Source: Chloroflexota bacterium (GTDB lineage Bacteria; Chloroflexota; Limnocylindria; P2-11E). Taken from it: DNA of 64,000 nucleotides. The position numbers and the translations under genes were made by a program. Below, in pieces: positions 53,213 to 61,337 of the stretch (position 1 is its first letter; every line of letters begins with the position of its first letter). The DNA lies in NCBI GenBank assembly GCA_027310565.1, contig DAIDAP010000036.1, positions 1 to 64,000 of the forward strand. Reading direction: 5' to 3'. The notes below the pieces were generated by a model. It saw only the letters and a program-made list of their open reading frames with translations. It searched no databases and was not told the DNA's origin.

Positions 53213-53476
53213 ATGGGTCTCCTCGCTTTCCTCGTCGTGGGTCTGGTCGCCGGGTTCATCGCCCGCTGGCTGGTGCCCGGGCCGGATCCGATGGGCTGGG
53301 TCGGCACGCTGATCCTCGGTGTCATCGGGTCGTTCGTCGGCGGCACGCTCGCCGCGCTCTTCTTCGGAGGGACGGTCGATCTCACGGCATCGGGCCTGGT
53401 CGGGTCGATCGTGGGCGCGATCATCGTGCTGCTCGTCTGGCGCGGGCTGGGCGGGAGCCGCGCGAGGACCGTCTAG
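53213..53476 (+). CDS. GlsB/YeaQ/YmgE family small membrane protein
   Basis: The 87-residue protein has three hydrophobic helices with the Transgly_assoc pattern: GLLAFLVVGLVAGFIARWLVPGPDPMGWVGTLILGVIGSFVGGTLA, and a final VGSIVGAIIVLLVWRGL. Members are small stress-induced membrane proteins of unknown mechanism. GGAGGTG 7 nt before the ATG fixes the start. It meets the 67-residue gene tail to tail with a 4-nt overlap. Confidence 0.9.
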   Translation: MGLLAFLVVGLVAGFIARWLVPGPDPMGWVGTLILGVIGSFVGGTLAALFFGGTVDLTASGLVGSIVGAIIVLLVWRGLGGSRARTV

Positions 53477-53676
53477 AGCGCCTGCGAGGGGTGGTCCGGG
53501 GGCGGCTCCTCGGCTGACCGCAGACGGGTCACATGGATCCAGAAGCGCCCGAGGCGGCTGCTCACCAGCCACTCCTCGCGGTTCGGGGACGACCGCACGA
53601 GCCGACCCTCGTGCCACTCGTCTCCGGGCGCGGGCGAGTAGAGCACGCGCGCGCCGGGACGCAGCTCGAGCCGCAT
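53473..53676 (-). CDS. 67-residue protein coupled to the downstream end of an ATPase gene
   Basis: The protein starts MRLELRPGARVLYSPAPGDEW and contains a WHEGRLVRSSPNREEWLVSSRLGRFWIHVTRL segment, a small beta-rich fold like SH3/Tudor or PilZ-type barrels. Its ATG overlaps the stop of the ATPase gene (ATGA), so it is made with it. I do not recognise a family. The tight coupling suggests a partner or nucleic-acid-binding accessory of the ATPase. Confidence 0.7.
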   Translation of the reverse strand: MRLELRPGARVLYSPAPGDEWHEGRLVRSSPNREEWLVSSRLGRFWIHVTRLRSAEEPPPDHPSQAL

Positions 53677-54869
53677 CAATGCTGCGGAACGATAGCGGCT
53701 TCGCCGCCGGACATGCGGCGGACGTACTCCGCGAACATCGGCTCGACGAAGTCGTACTTCCCGCGGCCGAGCCGCGTCACCAGCCCTCGCGCGCGCAGCG
53801 CCTCGAGCGCGCGCAGGACCTCTGGCCGCGGGACCTCCCCCTCGCTCGCGTAGAGCACGGCGCGCTCGGCCACGCGCTTCGCGATCGCCTGCAGGTACTT
53901 CTGCCGGCCGATCTCGCTCCAGTGCAGCGCGAACGGACGCTCGAGCTCGCGCATCGCCTGCTCGTAGGCGACGGCGAGCAGCTCCGCGGTCACCGTGCGC
54001 TGGCCGGAGTCGCGCATCAGGTAGTAGAGCGCGGCGCAGAGCTGCATCGTGTCCTGCGGGTGCCCGCCCGTCGCGTCGATGAGGCGATCCACGACGGACT
54101 CGTCGACGGCGATCCTGCGCTCGGCGAACTTGCCGCGGATGTAGTCGAGCCAGTCGTCGGGCGCGATCCCGAAGCGGTGGCCGCCGGCGTCGGCGAGGTC
54201 GAGCGGGACCGCGAAGCGGTAGAAGGCGCGTCCCTTCTCGCTGAACAGCTGCTCCATGATGCCCTCCTCGGAGCCGAGGAAGGCGTACGCGACACCCCGC
54301 TGCGCCTGCAGGTGCGTGCGCATGACGTCGAAGACGCGCGGCCCGAGCCGGCCGGCGGCCTGGAACTCGTCGAACACGACGACGACCCGCTTCCCGCCGC
54401 GGGCCGCGAGCGTGCGCGGGAGGTCGAGCGCGGCGTCGAAGAAGCGCTGCGCGTTCGTCTCGCGCGCGAGCTCGAGCGCCAGCTCGACGTGCTCGTACTT
54501 CACCCGCACCGTCGGCCGCATGCCGGCGGCGACCGCCTTGGCCTGCGCGAGCGTGCGCTCGGTGCCCGACACGTTCTCGAGGAGCGCGTCGGCGAGACGC
54601 TCGCCGAGCCCGCGGAGGTCGGTCGCGCCCAGGCAGTCGACGTAGGCGGTGAGCGCGCCCTTGCGCCGCAGGCGGCGCAGGACCTCGAGGATGATCGACG
54701 TCTTTCCGATGCGGCGCGGCCCCGCGACGAGCAGATGGCTCCCGTCGCTCAGACGCTCGACCGCGCGCCGGATGTAGGCCTCGCGGCCGACGAGGTCCGC
54801 CGCCGGGACCGGCCCGCCCACCGGGAAGTGGGGCGGCGGAGCGGCGACGCGGCCGAACGGCCCGGGCAT
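53676..54869 (-). CDS. AAA/STAND-type ATPase (archaeal ATPase-like, MNS clade)
   Basis: The 397-residue protein has LVGREAYIRRAVERL, Walker A VAGPRRIGKTSIILEVLRRL, Walker B RVVVVFDEFQAAGRLG, and a sensor-like VAYAFLGSEEGIMEQLFSEKGRAFY. GGHPQDTMQLCAALYYLMRD matches the winged/helical STAND region, and the C-terminal winged helix is RALEALRARGLVTRLGRGKYDFVEPMFAEYVRR. Such ATPases act as nucleotide-driven switches; many are poorly characterised. Its promoter has a palindrome over the -10. Role here unknown. Confidence 0.85.
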   Translation of the reverse strand: MPGPFGRVAAPPPHFPVGGPVPAADLVGREAYIRRAVERLSDGSHLLVAGPRRIGKTSIILEVLRRLRRKGALTAYVDCLGATDLRGLGERLADALLENVSGTERTLAQAKAVAAGMRPTVRVKYEHVELALELARETNAQRFFDAALDLPRTLAARGGKRVVVVFDEFQAAGRLGPRVFDVMRTHLQAQRGVAYAFLGSEEGIMEQLFSEKGRAFYRFAVPLDLADAGGHRFGIAPDDWLDYIRGKFAERRIAVDESVVDRLIDATGGHPQDTMQLCAALYYLMRDSGQRTVTAELLAVAYEQAMRELERPFALHWSEIGRQKYLQAIAKRVAERAVLYASEGEVPRPEVLRALEALRARGLVTRLGRGKYDFVEPMFAEYVRRMSGGEAAIVPQH

Positions 54870-54877
54870 CGCCGCCC

Positions 54878-54895
54878 AGTATACATAGGATGTAT
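54878..54895 (-). promoter_or_regulatory. -10 box and palindrome before the STAND-like ATPase
   Basis: On the minus strand TATACT (54883-54878) ends 8 nt before the ATG, fitting a leaderless mRNA. The perfect inverted repeat ATACAT-AGG-ATGTAT (54881-54895) overlaps it and is a likely operator. It also lies upstream of the divergent gene at 54946. Confidence 0.5.
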
Positions 54896-54945
54896 CCAAA
54901 GGTTGCCGCGGATGCGTACACGGCTGCCGTGCGAGCATCGACGGC

Positions 54946-55380
54946 GTGGGGCTCGTCGACCGCGTGCTGGGGCGGCGCGACCGGGAGCGGCAGCGCCGGC
55001 TCGCCGCCGCCTCCGCCGCCGTGGACCGCGAGCTCGCGGCGAACCTCGAGCTCGCGGCGATGTTCGGCCAGACGCGCCAGGCGGTCGTCCTCGAGAATGG
55101 CGAGTTCGCGCGCCACCGTGCCGTGCTGGAGAGCGAGCTGCCGTCGGTCTTCGACGGCCTGCGCGACCTGTACGCGCGTATCCCCGACGCGGAATCGGCC
55201 ATGGAGCGCCGGGGTCCGGCCGGATCGCTGCGGCCGGAGGATCGCTCGATCGTCGAGGGCTGGGAGGGCGACGCGCGATCGCTCCAGCGCGAGCTGCGTT
55301 CCGCGGCCGCCGCGCCGCCGCCGTCGCTGGCGTCGCTGCTCCTCGGCCGTCTGCGCGGAGGCCCGTCCGGCAGGGGATAG
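54946..55380 (+). CDS. Coiled-coil hypothetical protein
   Basis: The 144-residue protein begins MGLVDRVLGRRDRERQRRLAAASAAVDRELAANLEL and is mostly helical and charged, with a DRELAANLELAAMFGQTRQAVVLENGEF segment typical of small conserved hypotheticals with coiled coils. No catalytic motif or signal peptide. It is transcribed divergently from the STAND-like ATPase and shares its promoter region. GTG start; the ribosome site is weak, so the exact start is uncertain. Confidence 0.65.
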   Translation: MGLVDRVLGRRDRERQRRLAAASAAVDRELAANLELAAMFGQTRQAVVLENGEFARHRAVLESELPSVFDGLRDLYARIPDAESAMERRGPAGSLRPEDRSIVEGWEGDARSLQRELRSAAAAPPPSLASLLLGRLRGGPSGRG

Positions 55381-55427
55381 CCCCGCCGCTGGCTAATGGC
55401 ACGTGACCTGCATCGTTAAGCCGTCGG

Positions 55428-57755
55428 ATGGCAGGTCCGCTCAGACCGGGTCGCGCCTATCGCGCGTACCGCTTCCCGCAGCGCAAGGGTGGCCGCCTCT
55501 GGCGCCGTCCGGGACCGGCCGTTCGGCTCGGCCCGCTCGCCGGAGGAGCGCTCGCGTTCGTGCTCGCGATGGGCGCGCTGGCCGGCACCGCCGCGGCCGC
55601 CGTCATCGGGTACCTCGCCGCCGACCTCCCGGAGGCTCAGGACCTCGCGAGCGTCCCCGTGCCCCTCACGACGCGGATCTACGACCGCTCGGGCGAGCGC
55701 CTCCTGTACACGCTCGAGAATCAGCGTCGCGACCTCGTCGGCCTCGAGGCGATCCCGCAGCGCCTTCAGGACGCCACCATCGCGATCGAGGACAAGACCT
55801 TCTGGACGAACCCCGGCATCGACGTCGGCGGCATCATCCGCGCCGCGAACGCGAACCTCTCGAGCGGCGGCATCAGCCAGGGCGGCTCCACCATCACCCA
55901 GCAGCTCATCAAGCAGCGCCTGCTCGGCGACGACCCCACGTTCACGCGGAAGATCAAGGAGGCGATCCTGGCGATCGAGGCGACGAGGACGTTCACGAAG
56001 AAGCAGATCCTCGAGATGTACTTCAACCAGGTCTACTACGGGAACCAGTCGTACGGCGTGCGGGCGGCGGCGCAGACGTACTTCGGCGTCGCGGACCTGA
56101 ACCAGCTCACGCTCGGCCAGGTCGCGCTCCTCGCGGGGCTGCCGCAGGCGCCCTCGTCGTACGACCCGATCGTCAATCCGGACGGGGCCTACGCCCGCCG
56201 AGCCGCGGTGCTCCAGGCCATGGTCGACAACGGCTACGTCAGCGCCGACGAGGCCGCCGCGGCGCAGGACGAGCCGATCGTCGTGAAGCCCGCGGCAACG
56301 GCGCTGTGGGCGGCCCACTTCACGTTCCGCGTCCGCGAGCAGCTCATCCGCGAGGTCGGCGAGAAGGCGGCCTACGAGGGCGGGTTCACCGTCATCACGA
56401 CGCTCGACTGGAACATGCAGGCGCTCGCGGAGAAGGAGGTGAAGGCGAAGGTCGATTCGCTCAAGGGCGCGAACGTGAACAACGCGGCGCTCATCACGAT
56501 GGATCCGCGGACCGGCGAGATCCTGGCCTACGTCGGATCGTACGACTACAACATCAACACGCCGAAGATGCGCGGCGACTACGACCACGCGGGCATCGCG
56601 CTCCGGCAGCCCGGCTCGACGTTCAAGCTGTTCACCTACCTCGCCGGCATGGAGTTCGCGGGGCTGACCGCCTCCTCGCGGCTCTACGACATCGAGTTCA
56701 AGATGCGTGACGGCAGCGGGCAGGTCTACGCCCCGAGGGACGCGACGCTGCAGCAGCACGGGCCGACGACGGTGCGGCAGGCGCTGCGCGAGTCGCTGAA
56801 CCTCCCGGCCCTGCAGGTCGCGCGCACCGTCGGCGTCGACCGCATCATCGACGTCGTCGGCCAGCTCGGCATCCAGCGCGAGTTCGCCCGATCCCGCCTC
56901 GGCATCTCGTTCGGCATCGGCGCCGGCGAGATGCGCCTCATCGACATGGCGAGCGCGTATCAGGTCGTGGCGAACATGGGCGTGCGCGTCGAGCCGACGA
57001 TGATCCTGAAGATCATCGACCCGAAGGGGAAGGTCGTCCGCGACTTCTCCAAGCCCGAGGGACGCCAGGTGCTCGACCCGCGTCTGGCGTGGGTGATGAC
57101 CGACATCCTCAAGGACAACACGAATCCGCAGGCCTCGTTCGTGTTCGGCCCGTGGACGACGATCGGGCGGCCGGCGGCGCTCAAGACCGGCACGACCGAC
57201 AACCTGCAGGACGTGCTCGCGATCGGCTACACGCCGCAGCGTCTGACCGCGGTGTGGATGGGCAACTCGGACAACTCGCAGATGTACGGCATCACCTCGG
57301 CGATGGCGCCGGGCGTGCTGTGGCGCGACTACATGAAGCAGGTCGTGGCCGGGCTGCCGGTGGAGTGGTACCCGGAGCCGGACGGCATGGTCGACCGCGT
57401 CGTCTGCGTCAATCCGTCGCCGTACGGCGGCAACGGCTCGGGCGAGCTGCCGGGTCCGTTCTGCCCGCCGGGCTTCCGCTTCACCGAGCACTACCTGGCG
57501 GGGACCGAGCCGAAGAAGAACGACGCCGACTTCTACACCTCGTGCGGCATCCGCCTCGCTGCGCCGTTCGCCGACTGGCAGGCCGACTACAACCGCTGGG
57601 CCGCGGGTGCGGTGAACGGCAGCTACGGCTACGGGCGGTTCAACTGGCAGATCTGCGGGTTCTCGCCCTCGCCCTCGCCGTCGGCGTCGCCGGGCGCGAG
57701 CGCCTCGCCGCGGCCGACGACCACGCCGAGGCCGACGAGGCGGCCGCGTCCCTGA
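55428..57755 (+). CDS. Class A penicillin-binding protein (PBP1A-like)
   Basis: The 775-residue bifunctional enzyme has a short basic cytoplasmic tail and one membrane helix (about 36-62). The GT51 glycosyltransferase carries Glu121 in IAIEDKTFWTNPGID, GGSTITQQLIKQ and RKIKEAILAIE. The transpeptidase has nucleophile Ser397 in PGSTFKLFTYLAG, the S-x-N triad SLN, and KTGTT at 586. The end is a Ser/Pro/Thr-rich tail (PSPSPSASPGASASPRP) that may cross the wall. It polymerises and cross-links peptidoglycan. Confidence 0.96.
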   Translation: MAGPLRPGRAYRAYRFPQRKGGRLWRRPGPAVRLGPLAGGALAFVLAMGALAGTAAAAVIGYLAADLPEAQDLASVPVPLTTRIYDRSGERLLYTLENQRRDLVGLEAIPQRLQDATIAIEDKTFWTNPGIDVGGIIRAANANLSSGGISQGGSTITQQLIKQRLLGDDPTFTRKIKEAILAIEATRTFTKKQILEMYFNQVYYGNQSYGVRAAAQTYFGVADLNQLTLGQVALLAGLPQAPSSYDPIVNPDGAYARRAAVLQAMVDNGYVSADEAAAAQDEPIVVKPAATALWAAHFTFRVREQLIREVGEKAAYEGGFTVITTLDWNMQALAEKEVKAKVDSLKGANVNNAALITMDPRTGEILAYVGSYDYNINTPKMRGDYDHAGIALRQPGSTFKLFTYLAGMEFAGLTASSRLYDIEFKMRDGSGQVYAPRDATLQQHGPTTVRQALRESLNLPALQVARTVGVDRIIDVVGQLGIQREFARSRLGISFGIGAGEMRLIDMASAYQVVANMGVRVEPTMILKIIDPKGKVVRDFSKPEGRQVLDPRLAWVMTDILKDNTNPQASFVFGPWTTIGRPAALKTGTTDNLQDVLAIGYTPQRLTAVWMGNSDNSQMYGITSAMAPGVLWRDYMKQVVAGLPVEWYPEPDGMVDRVVCVNPSPYGGNGSGELPGPFCPPGFRFTEHYLAGTEPKKNDADFYTSCGIRLAAPFADWQADYNRWAAGAVNGSYGYGRFNWQICGFSPSPSPSASPGASASPRPTTTPRPTRRPRP

Positions 57756-57768
57756 CCTGACGCCTCTC

Positions 57769-57774
57769 TAGACT
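57769..57774 (+). promoter_or_regulatory. TAGACT -10 box before the polyprenyl synthase gene
   Basis: TAGACT ends 7 nt before the GTG start at 57782, with no Shine-Dalgarno, matching the leaderless pattern seen at several genes here. Confidence 0.4.
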
Positions 57775-57781
57775 TCGTCTC

Positions 57782-58762
57782 GTGGCCGACGTCGCGAGGG
57801 CCTCGTTCTACGAGCCCGTCGAGCAGGAGCTGCGCGAGCTCGAAGCGCGCCTGCGCGGCGTGGCGCGCGGCGGCCATCCGACCTTCGGCGCCGCGGTCGA
57901 GCACCTCTTCTCCGCGCCGGGGAAGCTGCTGCGCCCGACGCTGGTGTTCCTCGCGGCGCGCTTCGGCACGCGCCCCGACCCCGCCGTCGTCCTCAACCTC
58001 GCGCTGTCGCTCGAGCTCGTGCACACGGCGTCGCTCGTGCACGACGACATCGTCGACCGCGCCGACCTCCGGAGGAACATGCCGACCGTCAACGCGCGCT
58101 GGGGCGACGACGCGGCGCTCATCGTCGGCGACTACCTCTTCGCGAAGGCCTATGCGCTCGCGGCGGTGCTGCCGAAGCCGGAGGTCATCGCGATCGTCGC
58201 GCAGACCGTCTTCGCGCTGTGCGACGGGGAGCTCAAGGAGGTCACCATGGAGCGCGCGCTGCCGAGCGAGGAGCAGTACCTCGAGCGCATCGAGCTGAAG
58301 ACCGCCTCGCTCTACGCGGCCTGCTGCCAGGGCGCCGCCCTGCTCACCGAGGCTGAGCCGGAGCACGTCGCCGCGCTGGGCGCGTTCGGCACGAACCTCG
58401 GGCTCGCGTTCCAGATCACCGACGACATCCTCGACGTGGTCGGCGACGAGAGCGAGTTCGGGAAGACCGTCGGCCGCGATCTCGCCGAGGGCATGCCCAC
58501 GCTGCCGATGATCTACGCGGCGCTCGAGGCCGACGGTTACGCGGGCGAGCTCGCGCGGCGGATCACGCGGATCGGGAAGGCGGAGGGCGAGGTGCGCGAT
58601 CTCCTCCGCGTGATCCGCGAGAGCGGCGGACCGGCGCGCGCCCGAGAGCGAGCGCTCGCGTTCCACGATCTCGCGGCCAGTGCCCTGGACGCGCTTCCCG
58701 ATGGGCGGGAGCGGGCCGCGCTGCGCGACCTCGCGGACTTCGTGATCAGCCGGGTGCGTTAG
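57782..58762 (+). CDS. Polyprenyl diphosphate synthase (trans-isoprenyl transferase)
   Basis: The 326-residue all-helical enzyme has GKLLRPTLVFLAARF, the first Asp-rich motif VHDDIVDRADLRRNMPTVN, VGDYLFAKAYALAA, KTASLYAACCQGAAL, the second motif FQITDDILDVVGDESEFGKTVGRDLAEG, and a basic C-terminus. It makes long-chain trans-prenyl diphosphate (quinone side chain or similar). The first motif has RRN where most have RRG. It overlaps ricT tail to tail by 4 nt. Confidence 0.94.
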   Translation: MADVARASFYEPVEQELRELEARLRGVARGGHPTFGAAVEHLFSAPGKLLRPTLVFLAARFGTRPDPAVVLNLALSLELVHTASLVHDDIVDRADLRRNMPTVNARWGDDAALIVGDYLFAKAYALAAVLPKPEVIAIVAQTVFALCDGELKEVTMERALPSEEQYLERIELKTASLYAACCQGAALLTEAEPEHVAALGAFGTNLGLAFQITDDILDVVGDESEFGKTVGRDLAEGMPTLPMIYAALEADGYAGELARRITRIGKAEGEVRDLLRVIRESGGPARARERALAFHDLAASALDALPDGRERAALRDLADFVISRVR

Positions 58763-59748
58763 CTCCGCTGGCGGCGGTCGCGGCCGCCGCGGCGCCCCCG
58801 ACGGCGCTTGCGCCGGGCTCCGTCCTCGCCGACGGGGGTGGGGCGCTCCATGCGCGGCACCTCGTCGCCGCCGTAGGAGCCGACGCCGCGCGTGTGCGCG
58901 CCGACGCGCGAGAACTCGACGCCGAGCTCTTGCGCGGTGATCTCCGCCCGTCCGCCGGTCGCGAGCTCCACGACCACGGCCTCCTTCACGACGTTGGTGC
59001 CCTGGGTCACGGCGCAGCCGCTCGTGCCGCACTGTCCGCCCTGGCAGGAGGGGATGTGGAACACCTCGCCGACCTTCGGGAGCTTCCCCTTGACCTCCTG
59101 GTAGGTCTCGAGCTCGTAGATGAGGCAGCACTTGAGACGCCCGCACACGCCGGTGAGCTTGGCCTGGTTGAGCGGCAGGTCCTGCTCCTTCGCCATGCGG
59201 ATCGATATGTTCGAGAACTTGTCGAGCCAGCTCGAGCAGCAGAGCTCGCGCCCGCACGTCCCCACGCCGGTCATCACCTTCGTCTCGTCGCGCGCTCCCA
59301 GACGGCGAAGCTCGATGCGCGTGCCGAACCGTGCCGCGAACGCGTCGGTGAGCTCGGCGAGGTTGAGCCGGTCCTCGCTCTGCTGCGAGTAGAAGACCGT
59401 GAGCGCGGTGCCGTCGAACTGCCAGTCGCAGCCGAGCACCTTCAGCGGGAGCCCGCGCTCGCGCACCATCCCCGCCGCCGTGACCGCGGCCTCGGCCTCC
59501 ATCCGCTTGCGTCTGTTGATCTCGAGCACGTCCGACGCGGTCGCCTTGCGCTCGACGACGCCGAGCGGCATGTCGACCTGCACGAGCGGCGAGTCGGTGG
59601 GGAGGATCTGGATCCGGGCGGCGTCGAGGCCGACCTCGGTGCGCACTATGACCCACTGGTTGATCGTGAAGTCGCCGATCTGACCGGGCTCGAAGAAGTA
59701 CATGCGGCCTGCCTTCGCGAAGCGGACGCCGACGACCGTGCGCATCAT
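58759..59748 (-). CDS. ricT: RicT/YaaT-like PSP1 domain protein
   Basis: The 329-residue protein has the PSP1 domain with VVGVRFAKAGRMYFFEPGQ and VIVRTEVGLDAARI, then GTCGRELCCSSWLDKFSNISIRMAKEQDLPLNQAKLTGVCGRLKCCLIYELETYQEVKGKLPKVGE with the Cys motifs (CGRELCC, CGRLKCC) that hold Fe-S clusters in RicT. RicT with RicA and RicF stimulates RNase Y-dependent mRNA maturation. holB overlaps its start (ATGATG), the conserved holB-ricT order of Firmicutes. Basic Arg-rich tail. Confidence 0.94.
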   Translation of the reverse strand: MMRTVVGVRFAKAGRMYFFEPGQIGDFTINQWVIVRTEVGLDAARIQILPTDSPLVQVDMPLGVVERKATASDVLEINRRKRMEAEAAVTAAGMVRERGLPLKVLGCDWQFDGTALTVFYSQQSEDRLNLAELTDAFAARFGTRIELRRLGARDETKVMTGVGTCGRELCCSSWLDKFSNISIRMAKEQDLPLNQAKLTGVCGRLKCCLIYELETYQEVKGKLPKVGEVFHIPSCQGGQCGTSGCAVTQGTNVVKEAVVVELATGGRAEITAQELGVEFSRVGAHTRGVGSYGGDEVPRMERPTPVGEDGARRKRRRGRRGGRDRRQRS

Positions 59749-60782
59749 GCGGCGGCCGCCAGGTCCGCGCGGTAGGGGAGCCGCAGCGCGAGCAGCTCCA
59801 GCAGCATGCGCGCGCTCACCGTCGTCTCGACGACGTCGCGCCGCCAGCGTTCGAACGCCTGCGCGAGGTCGACCAGCTCGCGTCCGCCGGTGCTGGCGGC
59901 GAGCTTCGCCGACTCGGCCGCGCGCTCGGGGCGCACGGCCCGCTCGGGCGCTCCCGCCGCGACGAAGGCGGCGTCGCGCAGCAGCTCGCCCCATTCGACG
60001 AGGCGGGTCTCGATCTGCGCGCTGCGCTTCTGCGTGTCGGTGCGCGACTCGGCGAGGTCGGCGGCCCACGCGAAGCGGTCGGTGAGCCGGCTGGCCACGA
60101 GCGTGTAGAACTCGCGCTCGAGCGCCCGCCGCGCCTCGCGCTCGGCCTCGTCGATCGCCAGCCGGATCGCGACACCCGGCTTCCCGGCGGCCGCCGCCGC
60201 GTAGCGCGCGGCGTCGGGGCCCAACCGCGCGACGAGCGCCGCCTCGATCTCGGCGCGCGGCACGGGGCGGAACGGGATCGGCTGCACGCGCGAGCGGATC
60301 GTGTCGAGGAGCCGCGAGGGCGTGGGGGTCACCAGGAGGAGACACGCGTGCGCCGGCGGCTCCTCGAGCGTCTTGAGCAGCGCCGTCTCGGCGTGCTCGG
60401 AGAGGTCGGCCGCGTCGTCGATGATCACGACGCGGGTGCGGCCCTCGAGCGGGCGCAGCGCGAGATCCTGCTGCATCGCGCGGACCTGCTCGATGCTGAT
60501 GTTCTTGCGGTCGTCGCGCGTGCCGCTGTCCACCAGGCGCGTCACCTCGCGGACGTCCGGATGCAGGCCGCGCTCGATCTTCCGGCAGGCGACGCATGCG
60601 CCGCAGCCGCCGCTCACGCGCGGCTCGCGATCGCAGTTGAGCGTCTGCGCGAGCCGGATCGCGACGGTGTGCTTGCCGATCGAGCGCGGTCCGCTGAGCT
60701 CGTACGCATGGGCAACGTCGCCACGGACCGCCTGGTCCCCGAGCCTGTCGAGGAGGCGACGCTGCCCGATGACATCTCGCAT
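59745..60782 (-). CDS. holB: DNA polymerase III delta' subunit
   Basis: The 345-residue clamp-loader protein has an AAA+ fold with DVIGQRRLLDRLGDQAVRGDVAHAYELSGPRSIGKHTVAIRLAQ, a four-Cys zinc module (CDREPRVSGGCGACVACRKIERG), and RTRVVIIDDAADLSEHAETALLKTLEEPPAHACLLLVTPTPSRLLDTIRSRVQPI with the SRC-like arginine finger region. Walker A is degenerate (GPRSIGKH), as usual for delta'. It belongs to the clamp loader that places DnaN. Next to ricT. Confidence 0.92.
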   Translation of the reverse strand: MRDVIGQRRLLDRLGDQAVRGDVAHAYELSGPRSIGKHTVAIRLAQTLNCDREPRVSGGCGACVACRKIERGLHPDVREVTRLVDSGTRDDRKNISIEQVRAMQQDLALRPLEGRTRVVIIDDAADLSEHAETALLKTLEEPPAHACLLLVTPTPSRLLDTIRSRVQPIPFRPVPRAEIEAALVARLGPDAARYAAAAAGKPGVAIRLAIDEAEREARRALEREFYTLVASRLTDRFAWAADLAESRTDTQKRSAQIETRLVEWGELLRDAAFVAAGAPERAVRPERAAESAKLAASTGGRELVDLAQAFERWRRDVVETTVSARMLLELLALRLPYRADLAAAA

Positions 60783-60808
60783 CGGGTCAGGGCGATTCTA
60801 TGCTCTCG

Positions 60809-60889
60809 CTAGCAGCAGGGCTCGTCGCTCTGCGGCGGGCAGCAGACGGGTGAGGGACAGCACGGCTGCGGGCAGCACGGCTCGCTCAT
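60809..60889 (-). CDS. 26-residue Cys-rich peptide beside arsR
   Basis: The tiny frame begins MSEPCCPQPCCP and contains eight cysteines as four CC pairs separated by Pro and Ser, ending in EPCC. GGAGG lies 7 nt before the ATG, one of the better ribosome sites in the region. It sits 14 nt after arsR on the same strand, so both are probably cotranscribed. Paired thiols next to an arsenic regulator suggest an arsenite- or metal-binding peptide, like a miniature metallothionein. No family is known to me. Confidence 0.65.
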   Translation of the reverse strand: MSEPCCPQPCCPSPVCCPPQSDEPCC

Positions 60890-60903
60890 CGGGGCCTCCT
60901 TTC

Positions 60904-61248
60904 TCAGCGCAGCGCGTCGACCAGACGCCGGATGTGCGCCGGGAGATGCGGCGTGAGACGGTAGTACGTCCAGATGCCGCGGCGCGTCGCCTCCACCAGC
61001 CCGGCGTCGCGGAGCTTCCCGATGTGGTGCGAGATGGTCCCCTGCGTGAGGCCGAACGTCGCGGTGAAGTCGCAGACGCACGCCGGCTCGGTCGCCTCGC
61101 GCAGCGCGAGGACGATCTGCAGCCGCGTCGGATCGGCGAGCGCCCGGAGGACGGCCGCGAGCTCGCCGGCGCGCTCCGCGGGCAACTCGGGCTCGAGCGC
61201 GCAGCACACGCCACGCTCACGGTCCGGAAGGATCCGCGCCGCGCTCAT
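60904..61248 (-). CDS. arsR: Arsenic-responsive ArsR/SmtB repressor
   Basis: The 114-residue repressor has AAVLRALADPTRLQIVLALREATEPACVCDFTATFGLTQGTISHHIGKLRDAGLVEATRRGIWTYYRL. Cys57 and Cys59 in ACVCD match the CVC arsenite-binding site of ArsR, and Cys15/Cys16 near the N-terminus could be a third ligand. It regulates the divergent arsM gene and probably the Cys-rich peptide gene. An inverted repeat at 61270-61285 lies upstream. Confidence 0.93.
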   Translation of the reverse strand: MSAARILPDRERGVCCALEPELPAERAGELAAVLRALADPTRLQIVLALREATEPACVCDFTATFGLTQGTISHHIGKLRDAGLVEATRRGIWTYYRLTPHLPAHIRRLVDALR

Positions 61249-61269
61249 CGCGGCGATCGTAGCAGACCC

Positions 61270-61285
61270 ATTGACGACTATCAAT
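61270..61285. promoter_or_regulatory. Candidate ArsR operator between arsR and arsM
   Basis: ATTGA-CGACTA-TCAAT is an inverted repeat resembling ArsR/SmtB operators and lies between the divergent starts, 22 bp from arsR and 52 bp from arsM. Confidence 0.6.
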
Positions 61286-61337
61286 GCGTTGTGGGAGCAT
61301 GTGGCGGGCGCCGCCGGCGGCGCGCGGGAGGACGAAG

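Noticed and set aside
57650..57755. Simple repeat in the Pro/Ser/Thr tail of the PBP, and the similar linker in the SGNH lipoprotein (12080-12190)
   Set aside because: They are flexible protein linkers encoded by varied codons, not DNA repeats with independent significance.
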